From Gemmatimonadales bacterium (GTDB lineage Bacteria; Gemmatimonadota; Gemmatimonadetes; Gemmatimonadales; GWC2-71-9), in the NCBI GenBank assembly GCA_025937755.1, contig JAICQR010000008.1, positions 1 to 38,895 on the forward strand: a stretch of 38,895 nucleotides of DNA, written 5' to 3'. The notes below the pieces were generated by a model. It saw only the letters and a program-made list of their open reading frames with translations, did no database searches and was not told where the DNA came from. Within the stretch, counting starts at the first letter, position 1. Each line of letters begins with the position of its first letter. Shown here one piece after another: positions 8,769-16,483 of this stretch. The position numbers were made by a program, and so were the translations under genes.

Positions 8769-8773
8769 GCCTC

Positions 8774-8869
8774 GGGCCGCGAGAGCCGATGTCTCCTGGA
8801 GGCGGCGTGCGGGCAAGCGGAGCGCAGACCCGCCGAGCCGCCGGAAGGAGACTCGGCGGGAGCGGCCGC
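8774..8869. repeat. large imperfect inverted repeat between two octamer arrays
   Basis: The arms at about 8774-8805 and 8836-8869 are imperfect reverse complements. They include GTCTCCT (8791-8797) with AGGAGAC (8846-8852), and GCCGCC with GGCGGC. A smaller perfect stem lies inside the right arm: CCCGCCGAG (8829-8837) with CTCGGCGGG (8852-8860) around a 14-base loop. It could act as a terminator for the ABC exporter gene, although there is no T-run, or be a remnant of a small mobile element. Confidence 0.65.
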
Positions 8870-8901
8870 AAGGCGGTAGGGCGGTAGGGCGGTAAGGCGG
8901 T
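8870..8901. repeat. tandem octamer array (A)AGGCGGT, four units
   Basis: The units are AAGGCGGT, AGGGCGGT, AGGGCGGT and AAGGCGGT. The array ends five bases before the stop codon of the ABC exporter gene on the other strand. Confidence 0.95.
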
Positions 8902-8905
8902 AACG

Positions 8906-10792
8906 CTATCGGTAGCCCGCCGCCTGCAGCTGAAACAGATCCGCATACAACCCGCCGCGGGCCACCAGCTCCTCATGCGTCCCGTCTTCGATCAGTTCGC
9001 CGGCGCGAAGCACCAGGATCCGGTCGGCCATGCGCACCGTGCTGAACCGGTGCGAGATCAGCAGCGCCATCTTTCCTTTCGTCAGTTCCGAGAACCTGAG
9101 AAACACCTCATACTCGGCGCGGGCGTCGAGCGCCGCGGTCGGCTCGTCCAGCACCAGCAGCTGGGCTTCTCTCAAGTACGCCCGCGCCAGCGCCACTTTC
9201 TGCCACTCGCCGCCCGAGAGATCGGCGCCGCCTTCGAAGCGCCGGCCCAGCATCCGCTCGTACCCGCCCACCCGCTCCGCCACCGAATCCGCCAGGCTCT
9301 GCTCCGCGGCCTCCTCGATCGCCGCCTGGTCTTCGGCCTGCTCGATGTCTCCCACCGCGATGTTCTCGCGCAGCAGGAAGTCGTAGCGCACGAAGTCCTG
9401 GAAGATCACGCCCGCGTTGGCGCGCAGGCTTTCGATGTCGTACTCGCGCAGGTCCGCGCCGTCGAGCAGGATCCTTCCTTCGGTCGGGTCATAGAGCCGC
9501 ACCAGCAGCTTGGCCAGCGTGGTCTTGCCGGCGCCGTTCTCCCCCACCAGCGCCAGCCGCTCACCGGGACGCAGCGTGAATGAGAGGTCCTTCACCGCCC
9601 ACCGCTCGGAGTTCTGGTACTTGAAGCCCACCTTCTCGAACACGAAGCCCTGGCGAATGGGCTGCGGCACCGGCAAGGGATTGGCCGGCGGCTGCATCCG
9701 CGGCTGCAGCTCGAAAAAGCCGAAGAGATCGTCGAGATAGAGGCTCTGCTCGTAGACCTGCGCCAGCGACATCAGTACCTGCTGCAGCAGGTCGCGCCCC
9801 TGCCGGAAGCTTGCCGCGAGGAAGGTCAGGGTACCGATGGTGATCACCCCCGCGGGCGACTCCCAGCGGATCACCGCGAGATAGATGATCCAGGCGTACG
9901 CCGCGTAATAGCCCAGCGTCCCGATTGAGTTGAGCGCCACCGACACCACGCCGCGCCGCACCGACAGCTTGCGATTGGCTTCGTAGAACTCCCACGACAG
10001 CCGGTCGTAGCGCCCGACGATGAAGTCGGACAGCCCGAACAGTTTTAGCTCCTTGGCCGAGATGTCGCTCGCGCCGATGTAGCGGAGGTAGTCGAGCTGG
10101 CGCCGCTCGGGCGTCCACGAGAAGAGCAGCGAGTAGCCCAGCGAGGCGAAATGGGTTTCGCCCAGGAAGGACGGCAGCACCGCCACCGCCAGCAGCACCA
10201 GCAGCCAGGGCACGTACACCGCGACCGCCACCGTGATGGTGATCAGGGTGATCATGCTCTGCAGCGTGGAGAGCAGCAACGAGAACAGGCTCAGCCGGCC
10301 GATGGTCTGCCGGCGGGCGCGTTCGAGGCGGTCGTACACCTCGGAGTTCTCCAGCTGCTCCAGGTCCAGGGCCGCGGCGTGGCGCATCAGCCGGACGCTG
10401 GTGTCGTTGGCAAACCGGTCGCCCAGCAGGCTCTCGAGCAGGCCGCCGGCCCGGCTCAGCACCGTACCGACCAGTGCGATTCCCAGCTCGGTGCCTAGCA
10501 GGATCGCGAGTCGGCGCCAGTCGGGGTCTCCCGCCGACTCCGCCACTGATGCCACGACTTCATCGATGATCAGCTTGCCGATCCAGAGCAGTCCCAGCGG
10601 AACCAGCGCGCCCAGGATCCGGACCAGGATGACGCCCACGGCGTAGCGAGGCTGGGTCCGCCAGACCAGCCCAAGCAGCCGGGGCAGGTGCCGCATGGCC
10701 CGGAAGCGCTCACCCCAGGTCTTGGGGCGATCTTCCTCCCGGAAGGGGCGCCGTCCCCGACCCCCTCCCGGCATCCCGCCGGGTGCGGTCAC
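8906..10792 (-). CDS. ABC exporter, fused permease and ATPase
   Basis: Protein of 628 residues. The N-terminal half carries the transmembrane domain (hydrophobic runs near 50-78, 97-112, 180-215 and 290-328). The C-terminal half is a nucleotide-binding domain with Walker A GENGAGKTT (417-425), Q-loop IFQDF (463-467), signature LSGGE (525-529), Walker B LLVLDEP (545-551) and the H-loop ISHRFS. It should work as a homodimer or heterodimer that exports a lipid, peptide or drug; the sequence does not tell which. The first codon is GTG at 10792, preceded by GAGG; the in-frame ATG at 10774 is an alternative start. It is divergent from the RND adaptor gene with 81 bases between. Confidence 0.9.
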   Translation of the reverse strand: MTAPGGMPGGGRGRRPFREEDRPKTWGERFRAMRHLPRLLGLVWRTQPRYAVGVILVRILGALVPLGLLWIGKLIIDEVVASVAESAGDPDWRRLAILLGTELGIALVGTVLSRAGGLLESLLGDRFANDTSVRLMRHAAALDLEQLENSEVYDRLERARRQTIGRLSLFSLLLSTLQSMITLITITVAVAVYVPWLLVLLAVAVLPSFLGETHFASLGYSLLFSWTPERRQLDYLRYIGASDISAKELKLFGLSDFIVGRYDRLSWEFYEANRKLSVRRGVVSVALNSIGTLGYYAAYAWIIYLAVIRWESPAGVITIGTLTFLAASFRQGRDLLQQVLMSLAQVYEQSLYLDDLFGFFELQPRMQPPANPLPVPQPIRQGFVFEKVGFKYQNSERWAVKDLSFTLRPGERLALVGENGAGKTTLAKLLVRLYDPTEGRILLDGADLREYDIESLRANAGVIFQDFVRYDFLLRENIAVGDIEQAEDQAAIEEAAEQSLADSVAERVGGYERMLGRRFEGGADLSGGEWQKVALARAYLREAQLLVLDEPTAALDARAEYEVFLRFSELTKGKMALLISHRFSTVRMADRILVLRAGELIEDGTHEELVARGGLYADLFQLQAAGYR

Positions 10793-10873
10793 GTCTTCTG
10801 ACCTCGGCTCAACACCGGGCCGAGCTCAGGCGTATGATTGGATTGGCTCGGTATTCCTTCAACGCTGGTTCGC

Positions 10874-12028
10874 ATGTCGCAATTCTCCATTCGCCCTGCA
10901 CGATACCCTGCTCCGGTCCTCGGCGCGCTCCTGCTAATCTCCGCTTGTGGCGCAGACCCGGCCCCTGCCGCCGGCCGGCGAGGTCCGGCTGACTCGGTTG
11001 CGATCCCTGTCGAATATGCCGTTGCCCGTCTGGACACCGCAGGCCGCTCAGTCAGCGCGACCGGCACGGTCGAGCCGCTCCGGTCGGTCGCCATCAACAG
11101 CCAGCTGTCCGGCTCGGTGCTGGCGGTCAACGTGGAAGAGGGCGACCGGGTGCGAGTCGGGACCGTGCTGGCCCGGATCGACGTTCGCGAACTCGCGGCC
11201 CAGCTCGCCAGTGCCCAGGCGTCGCTCGAAGTTGCCCGCCGCACGGCGGAGCGTTCGAAGCAGATGCGGGACCAGGAGATCATCACCGTGGTCGAGTTCG
11301 AGCGCGATGAGGCGGCCCACATTGCCGCCCGTGCGGTGCATGACCAGCTCCAGACCCGGGTGGCGCAGGCCACCGCCCGCTCGCCCATCACCGGTACCGT
11401 GCTGGAACGAAGGGTGGACCAGGGCGACATCGTCGCCAACCAGACCCGCATGTTCACCATCGGCGACATTTCGCAGCTGGTGGTGCGGGTTCCGATTTCA
11501 GAACTCGACGTCACCGCGCTGGGCGAGAACGACGCCGTCAATGTGCGGCTCGATGCCCTGCCCGGCCGAACCATCACCGGACGGGTGCGCCGGATCTTCC
11601 CAGCCGCCGACAGTACCACGCGACTGGTTCCAGTGGAGATCGCACTCACCGGCGCCGAGGCGCGCGAGGTGCGGCCGGGATTTCTGGCACGGGTCGAGCT
11701 TCGGCTCCAGCCCAGGTACGGCGTGCTGGTGGTGCCGGCGACCGCACTGCTGGAACAGTCGGGCGGCACCGCGGTATTCACCGTGGAGAACGGCCGGGCA
11801 GTGCGCCGTTCGGTACGGCGGGGTGAATTCTATGGTGACCGGGTCGAAGTGCTCTCGGGCCTTGCCGCGGGTGACACGGTGGTCACGACCGGTGCGGCCA
11901 CGCTGCGCGATGGCGCGGCACTGCGCTTCGTGAGCGCGCCCGAGCTGGCGACGCCCGATGCACCCCGCCCGCAGCCGGTGCGTCGCGACACCGTAGCTGC
12001 AGAAGTGCCGCAGGGGAATCGTCCATGA
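10874..12028 (+). CDS. RND efflux periplasmic adaptor lipoprotein (membrane fusion protein)
   Basis: Protein of 384 residues. The ATG at 10874 starts a lipoprotein signal with lipobox ISAC (Cys25); a TTG 36 bases upstream is less likely. The mature part shows the adaptor order: a lipoyl-like half (GTVEPLRSVAINSQLSG, VEEGDRVRVGTVLARID), an alpha-helical hairpin (ASLEVARRTAERSK), the second lipoyl half (SPITGTVLERRVDQGD), then beta-barrel and membrane-proximal domains. It links the inner-membrane RND pump to an outer-membrane channel. No TolC-like gene is in the window. The stop overlaps the permease start (ATGA), so the two form an operon. Confidence 0.93.
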   Translation: MSQFSIRPARYPAPVLGALLLISACGADPAPAAGRRGPADSVAIPVEYAVARLDTAGRSVSATGTVEPLRSVAINSQLSGSVLAVNVEEGDRVRVGTVLARIDVRELAAQLASAQASLEVARRTAERSKQMRDQEIITVVEFERDEAAHIAARAVHDQLQTRVAQATARSPITGTVLERRVDQGDIVANQTRMFTIGDISQLVVRVPISELDVTALGENDAVNVRLDALPGRTITGRVRRIFPAADSTTRLVPVEIALTGAEAREVRPGFLARVELRLQPRYGVLVVPATALLEQSGGTAVFTVENGRAVRRSVRRGEFYGDRVEVLSGLAAGDTVVTTGAATLRDGAALRFVSAPELATPDAPRPQPVRRDTVAAEVPQGNRP

Positions 12029-15000
12029 GCACCCCAACCCCGCATCAGCGCCGGGCGTGGATGCCAAGCTGGGCCATCACGCGTCCGATCGGCACCGTCG
12101 TTCTCACGTCTGTCATCGTGGTACTGGGCCTGGTCTTCCTCGGAAGGCTGCCGCTGGACCTGTTGCCCAAGATCGTCTATCCCCAGGTCCGGGTCGGGGT
12201 GAACAACCCCGGAGTCGAGCCGGGGGTGATGGAAGAAACCGTGGCCAAGCCGCTCGAAGCAGCGCTTGCCACCACCGAGAACCTGGTGCGGATCGAGACC
12301 GAGGTGCAGGAAGGACGGGTGGGCGTCAACCTCCACTTTCAGTACGGCACCAACATCGACTTCGCGCTGCAGGATGCCTCCACCAATCTCGATCGCGCCC
12401 GATCCCAGCTGCCGGAAGAGGCCGATCCTCCCACGATTCGGAAATCGGATCCCTCGCAGATCCCGGTGTACGAGGTCGCCTTCTCCTCACCCACGCGCGA
12501 CCTGGTCTCGCTGCGCACCTGGGTCGAGGATCGGCTGCGTCCTCAGTTGCTGACCGTGCCGGGGGTGGCGTCGGTGGACATCTCCGGCGGACTGGTGCGC
12601 GAGATTGGTGTGATCCTGGACCAGGAACGCTTGCAGGCCTACGGCATCTCGGTGTCGCAGATCATCGGTGCGCTGCGGGCCCAGAACCAGGACGTTGCCG
12701 CTGGACGAGTGGGGTCGCTGGAGCGCGAGCTGGTGGGCAAGACTGCGGGCAAGTTCCGCAGCGTGGAAGACATCCGCGCGGTGCTGCTCGATGTGGGGGG
12801 CGGGCGGCGGATACCCCTCTCCGATATCGCGATCATCGAGGACTCGCACCAGGAGCAGCGGCTCTGGGCCCGGCTCAACGGGGTTCCCGCCATCAAGGTC
12901 TCGCTCCGGAAGCAGCCCGACGCCAACACCGTGGGCGTGGCCGACGATGTGGATGAAAAGCTTCAGGTCCTGGCCGATAATCGGTTTGTCCCGGGCGACA
13001 TCGAATACCGGGTGATCCAGAACCAGGCCAGCTTCATCCGTAACTCGGTCAACTCGGTGCGCGATGCCGCGCTGTTCGGGGCCATCCTCGCGATGATCGT
13101 GGTGCTGGTGTTCCTGCAGTCGCTGCGCAAGACACTGATCATCGGCTTGGCCATCCCGCTGGCAGTGCTCGCCACCTTCGTGCTGATGGGACTGGGCAAG
13201 CTGACCCTCAACATCATGTCGCTCGGGGGTCTGGCGCTGGGCGTCGGCATGCTGGTCGACAACTCCATCGTGATGCTGGAGAATATCTTCCGGAAGCGCG
13301 ACGAGGGCATCGAAGACCCGGAAGAAGCGGCACATGCAGGCGCCGGTGAAGTAGCATCGGCAGTAGTAGCATCTACAACTACTAATCTCGCAGCTGTAGT
13401 TCCTTTCCTTCTGATCAGCGGATTGGCGGCGCTGATCTTCAAGGAACTGATCCTCACCATCTCGTTCGCGATCTTCGCCTCGCTCGCCGTTGCGCTGACG
13501 CTGGTGCCAATGCTCTCGGCCCAGCTGGCCAAGGTCCGGTTCACCAGCAAGCTCAGCGAGACGAGGCCGGCCCGCGCCTTCGACCACGGCATGGACCGCG
13601 CCCGCCAGTTCTATCGCCAGATGGCCCGAAGCAGCCTGACCCACCGCTGGATTGTGCTGGGCGGTGCGGTCGCGGCGTTCGCGCTGGCGTTGCTGGCCAC
13701 CCGCAACCTCGGCAGCGAGTTCCTGCCCCAGGTGGACGACGGTGGCGTGGGCGCGTACATCAGGCTGCCGGCCGGCAGCACGCCGCAGCAGACCAACGCC
13801 GTGTCGCTGGAACTCGAGCGGATCGTGGGTGAGATGCCGCACGTGGAGAATCTCTTCACCACCGCCGGCGGATTTCTCTTCGGCGGCTCCACGGCGGACC
13901 GGTCGGGCCGGGGCTCGATGGATATCCGGCTGGTGCCTGCTTCGGATCGCGACATGTCGGCCGACGAATGGGTGCGCCAGTTCCAGGCAAGAGTCGATGA
14001 GCGCGGGTTCCCGGGAGCCCAGGTCTTCGTACGGCCGCCCCGGATCCGCGGCCTTCGCACCTCGATCTCCGGTTCCGACGTGGCGATCGACGTTCAGGGT
14101 GACGAATTGCCCCAGCTCGAGGCCATCGGCGAGACCGTGCTGGCTCGGCTCAAGGGCATTCCCGGATTGGAAAACCTCGAGCCCTCCACCGAGGAGGCGA
14201 GTCCCCAACTCTCCATTCGACTCGACCGCGAGCGGGCCGGCTATCTGGGGTTGAGCGTTGCGGAGGTAGGCCAGACCATCCGCACCGCGCTCGACGGCAC
14301 CATCGCTACGCGGTATGCCGAAGGGAATCGCGAGTATGACGTGCGGGTGCGGCTGCCGAGGGAACGGTTCCAGACTCCGGACGAGTTGCGCAACGTCGCT
14401 CTCTTTCCGGGGACCAGCACCCGCGATCCGGTCTACCTGCGCGACGTGGCCAATGTAGTGACTGCGCTGGGCCCGGGGGAGATCAGGCGGGAGAACCAGA
14501 ACCGGATCCTGCGGCTGAGCGGTGATGTGATTACCGAAGTGGCCTCGGTAGGAGAGGTCAACGACTCGGTGCGGGCCCGGCTGGCCGGCCTCGAGATGCC
14601 GGATGGTTACAGCATCGTACTGGGTGGCGAAGAGGAAGCCATTCAGGAGAACAACCGCCAGCTGACGATCGTCACCCTGCTGGCGGTGTTCCTGGTGTTC
14701 GTGGTGCTGGCGCTGCAGTACGAGAGCGTGCTCAACCCGCTGGTCATCCTGCTGGCGATTCCGTTCTCGCTGGTAGGTGTGGGGGTGGCGCTGTGGATTA
14801 CCAGTACGCCGCTGTCGGCGCCGGTGCTGCTGGGGGTGATCCTGCTGGCGGGCATCGTGGTGAACAACGCGATCCTGCTGATTGAATACGTGGAGGAGTA
14901 CCGGCGAGAGCACGGAATGGCGATGGAGGACGCGGTGATCGACGCGGGTGCGGTGCGGCTCCGGCCTATCCTGATGACCACGCTCACGACGACGCTGGGC

Positions 15001-15243
15001 ATGCTGCCGCTGGCGCTGGGCCTGGGTGAGGGGTCGGAACTGATGCAGCCGCTGGCCATCACGGTGATCGGCGGGCTCCTGGTCTCGATGCTGCTGACGC
15101 TGTTCGTGGTGCCGAGCGCGTATGTGACGGTACAGCGGGCGGGGGCCAAACTGCGCACCTGGTTGGTCGGAGAGAGAAGTACCGGCGACGGGGCGGTCAG
15201 GGCGGTCGCGCCGGTGCCATACCAGGGCGCGAAGGGGCAATAG
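12025..15243 (+). CDS. RND multidrug efflux permease (AcrB/HAE1 type)
   Basis: Protein of 1072 residues, the normal length for a proton-driven RND pump. It has an N-terminal membrane helix (RPIGTVVLTSVIVVLGL), two large periplasmic loops and two blocks of transmembrane helices (about 345-500 and 540 plus 880-1040). In TM4 the usual Asp-Asp proton relay reads Asp412-Asn413 (GMLVDNS), so the second acidic residue is replaced. The segment EVASAVVASTTTNLAAVVPF (442-461) is the conserved RND motif after TM4; its codons are strikingly A/T-ending compared with the rest of the gene. The last residues (GDGAVRAVAPVPY) are encoded by GGCGGTCA-type repeat DNA. The substrate is unknown. Confidence 0.94.
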   Translation: MSTPTPHQRRAWMPSWAITRPIGTVVLTSVIVVLGLVFLGRLPLDLLPKIVYPQVRVGVNNPGVEPGVMEETVAKPLEAALATTENLVRIETEVQEGRVGVNLHFQYGTNIDFALQDASTNLDRARSQLPEEADPPTIRKSDPSQIPVYEVAFSSPTRDLVSLRTWVEDRLRPQLLTVPGVASVDISGGLVREIGVILDQERLQAYGISVSQIIGALRAQNQDVAAGRVGSLERELVGKTAGKFRSVEDIRAVLLDVGGGRRIPLSDIAIIEDSHQEQRLWARLNGVPAIKVSLRKQPDANTVGVADDVDEKLQVLADNRFVPGDIEYRVIQNQASFIRNSVNSVRDAALFGAILAMIVVLVFLQSLRKTLIIGLAIPLAVLATFVLMGLGKLTLNIMSLGGLALGVGMLVDNSIVMLENIFRKRDEGIEDPEEAAHAGAGEVASAVVASTTTNLAAVVPFLLISGLAALIFKELILTISFAIFASLAVALTLVPMLSAQLAKVRFTSKLSETRPARAFDHGMDRARQFYRQMARSSLTHRWIVLGGAVAAFALALLATRNLGSEFLPQVDDGGVGAYIRLPAGSTPQQTNAVSLELERIVGEMPHVENLFTTAGGFLFGGSTADRSGRGSMDIRLVPASDRDMSADEWVRQFQARVDERGFPGAQVFVRPPRIRGLRTSISGSDVAIDVQGDELPQLEAIGETVLARLKGIPGLENLEPSTEEASPQLSIRLDRERAGYLGLSVAEVGQTIRTALDGTIATRYAEGNREYDVRVRLPRERFQTPDELRNVALFPGTSTRDPVYLRDVANVVTALGPGEIRRENQNRILRLSGDVITEVASVGEVNDSVRARLAGLEMPDGYSIVLGGEEEAIQENNRQLTIVTLLAVFLVFVVLALQYESVLNPLVILLAIPFSLVGVGVALWITSTPLSAPVLLGVILLAGIVVNNAILLIEYVEEYRREHGMAMEDAVIDAGAVRLRPILMTTLTTTLGMLPLALGLGEGSELMQPLAITVIGGLLVSMLLTLFVVPSAYVTVQRAGAKLRTWLVGERSTGDGAVRAVAPVPYQGAKGQ
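13348..13410 (+). other. A/T-ending codon patch inside the RND permease
   Basis: Eighteen of 21 consecutive codons end in A or T (for example GTA GCA, GTA GTA GCA, ACA ACT ACT AAT), whereas codons on both sides end almost always in G or C. The patch encodes residues 442-462, the most conserved stretch of the family. AGTAGT (13362-13367) and ACTACT (13378-13383) can pair across a 10-base loop. Confidence 0.85.
15189..15207. repeat. GGCGGTC repeat inside the 3' end of the RND permease gene
   Basis: Two close copies of GGCGGTC, separated by AGG, lie within the last coding bases; another GGCGGTC follows the stop at 15243-15250. They resemble the octamer family at 8729 and 8870 and the GACCGCC repeats at 17715-17742. 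Confidence 0.6.
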
Positions 15244-15282
15244 GCGGTCGGGGCTTTATGTTCACGCCGCTCACCCCGCCCA

Positions 15283-15323
15283 CGGCTGAAGCCGCGGCTC
15301 GGCTCTGCCGCTGAAGCGGCTTC
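15283..15323. terminator. paired TGAA-loop hairpins between convergent genes
   Basis: Two small hairpins with identical TGAA loops lie side by side: CGGC-TGAA-GCCG (15283-15294) and GCCGC-TGAA-GCGGC (15307-15320). Alternatively GAAGCCGC (15288-15295) can pair with GCGGCTTC (15316-15323). They lie between the ends of the RND operon and the HD hydrolase gene and could terminate both, although no T-run follows. The copies look like REP-type units. Confidence 0.5.
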
Positions 15324-15369
15324 TGCCTGGCGTTCCTCGGTCCATCGTCCTATCCGCCTGTCACGCCTC

Positions 15370-15900
15370 TCACTCCAGCGCAAGCCTCGCCTCCGCCAGC
15401 GCTGCATCGTAGCGCGCTTCCAGAGCGGGGTCGGTGCTGCGGAAGCCATTGATGACACTTTCGGTCCAGTCCAGGTATTGCCGGCGGCGTTCCAGGCTCC
15501 ACGACTCCGGCGGGTGGTGGGCGACCTAGCGGATGTTGCTGATCTTGTCGCCCAGCTTGACCAGCCGAGCGGCGCGGGAGAGGGTCGGCGCATGCGCGAC
15601 CTGGAGTTCCTTCCGGACCTTCTTGGGGAGCGACTTGTCGTCGGTGACCTCCAGCACGACATCCCGCACTTCAGGCCCGAACAGCTCGGCGAGCTCGTCG
15701 GCCGTAGTATTGGTGTCTTCGATGGTGTCGTGCAGGATGGCAGCAAGCAAGGCGGTACGGTCGGTGACGCCGTTTCGGGCGAGTATGGTGGCGACTTCAA
15801 TGACGTGGTTGATGTAGGGGGTCTCGGCCGGATCCTTCCGGCGCTGGGTGCTGTGGCGTTGGGCGGCGAAGTCGAGGGCGGAGAGGAGTTCGTTCAACAT
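15370..15900 (-). pseudogene. MESH1-like HD hydrolase ((p)ppGpp or NADPH phosphohydrolase type), interrupted by in-frame TAG
   Basis: The first 124 codons (from ATG at 15900) encode a RelA/SpoT-type HD domain: RRKDP then YINH (His32), LHDTIEDT with His57-Asp58 and Glu61-Asp62, and LGDKISNIR with Asp118. A TAG at 15526-15528 then interrupts the frame. Translation resumes at once in the same frame with VAHHPPESW, then LERRRQYLDW, and runs 51 codons to TGA at 15370-15372. That downstream part matches the normal end of the MESH1 family, where Asp usually fills the interrupted position. The intact protein would have ~176 residues, the family size. The metal ligands all lie before the TAG, so a truncated product might keep some activity. 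Sequencing error, a real nonsense mutation or readthrough are all possible. The start overlaps the upstream gene by 7 bases. Confidence 0.8.
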
Positions 15901-16412
15901 GGCCTTCCTATGTATCCGTGCCGGTCGAGCTGGTCGTCCCAGAGCCAGGACGGCAGGTCGCGACCGTAACGGAGGCAAATGATGGTGAGGGCGTCGTTCC
16001 TGGCGTAGATGCCAGCGTCGCCGTCGGGGTCGAGGTGCGACGTTAGTACACTGCGTACGAATCGAGGCTCTTCGCAGAACGCATCAAGCTCCGAGAGGAA
16101 GAAGCACACCCAGTTCCTCTGTAGCTGCTGGAGCTCAGTCCGTCCCGATACTTGCAAGTCGGTGTAAGCGGGATAGCCGCGCGCTGCGAAGGCTTCGATG
16201 ATCTTGTTGATGAGTAGGCGCACCGACCGGATTCTGACCCTGTCGGACAGGGCCAGTTGCCGGCCCAGCCTGGTGCTGGTGCGGAGCATCCGTTCGGCCC
16301 GCCGCCATGCGTTCTGGCAGCGGGTGACCATCTCGGTAGCCAGCCAACCCATGCCGTCGTCCACGAGGAGGTCAAAGTGGGAGGCCAGGGCGGTCGCTTC
16401 GAGTGGGGGCAT
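15894..16412 (-). CDS. hypothetical protein
   Basis: Protein of 172 residues that I do not recognise. It looks like a soluble, mostly helical protein without signal peptide or membrane segment, and it has many Arg and Trp residues. Possible marks are [14 protein letters not shown] in the middle and [16 protein letters not shown] at the end. Its last 7 bases overlap the start of the HD hydrolase gene, and an HNH nuclease gene lies 71 bases upstream, so the three form a likely operon. No strong ribosome binding site precedes the ATG, so the exact start is uncertain; Met21 is another option. Confidence 0.65.
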   Translation of the reverse strand: MPPLEATALASHFDLLVDDGMGWLATEMVTRCQNAWRRAERMLRTSTRLGRQLALSDRVRIRSVRLLINKIIEAFAARGYPAYTDLQVSGRTELQQLQRNWVCFFLSELDAFCEEPRFVRSVLTSHLDPDGDAGIYARNDALTIICLRYGRDLPSWLWDDQLDRHGYIGRPC

Positions 16413-16483
16413 GCCAGTAAAGTGGTGAGAGGGTGTGACAGTGGGGGGAACGGGTGGTGGCGGTTGGAGTGATCGTGACGACG

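Noticed and set aside
12487-15240. 917-residue open frame on the minus strand across the RND permease
   Set aside because: It is the antisense shadow of a high-GC gene; composition is His/Arg/Gln-rich with no family motif, while the plus strand encodes a full RND pump.
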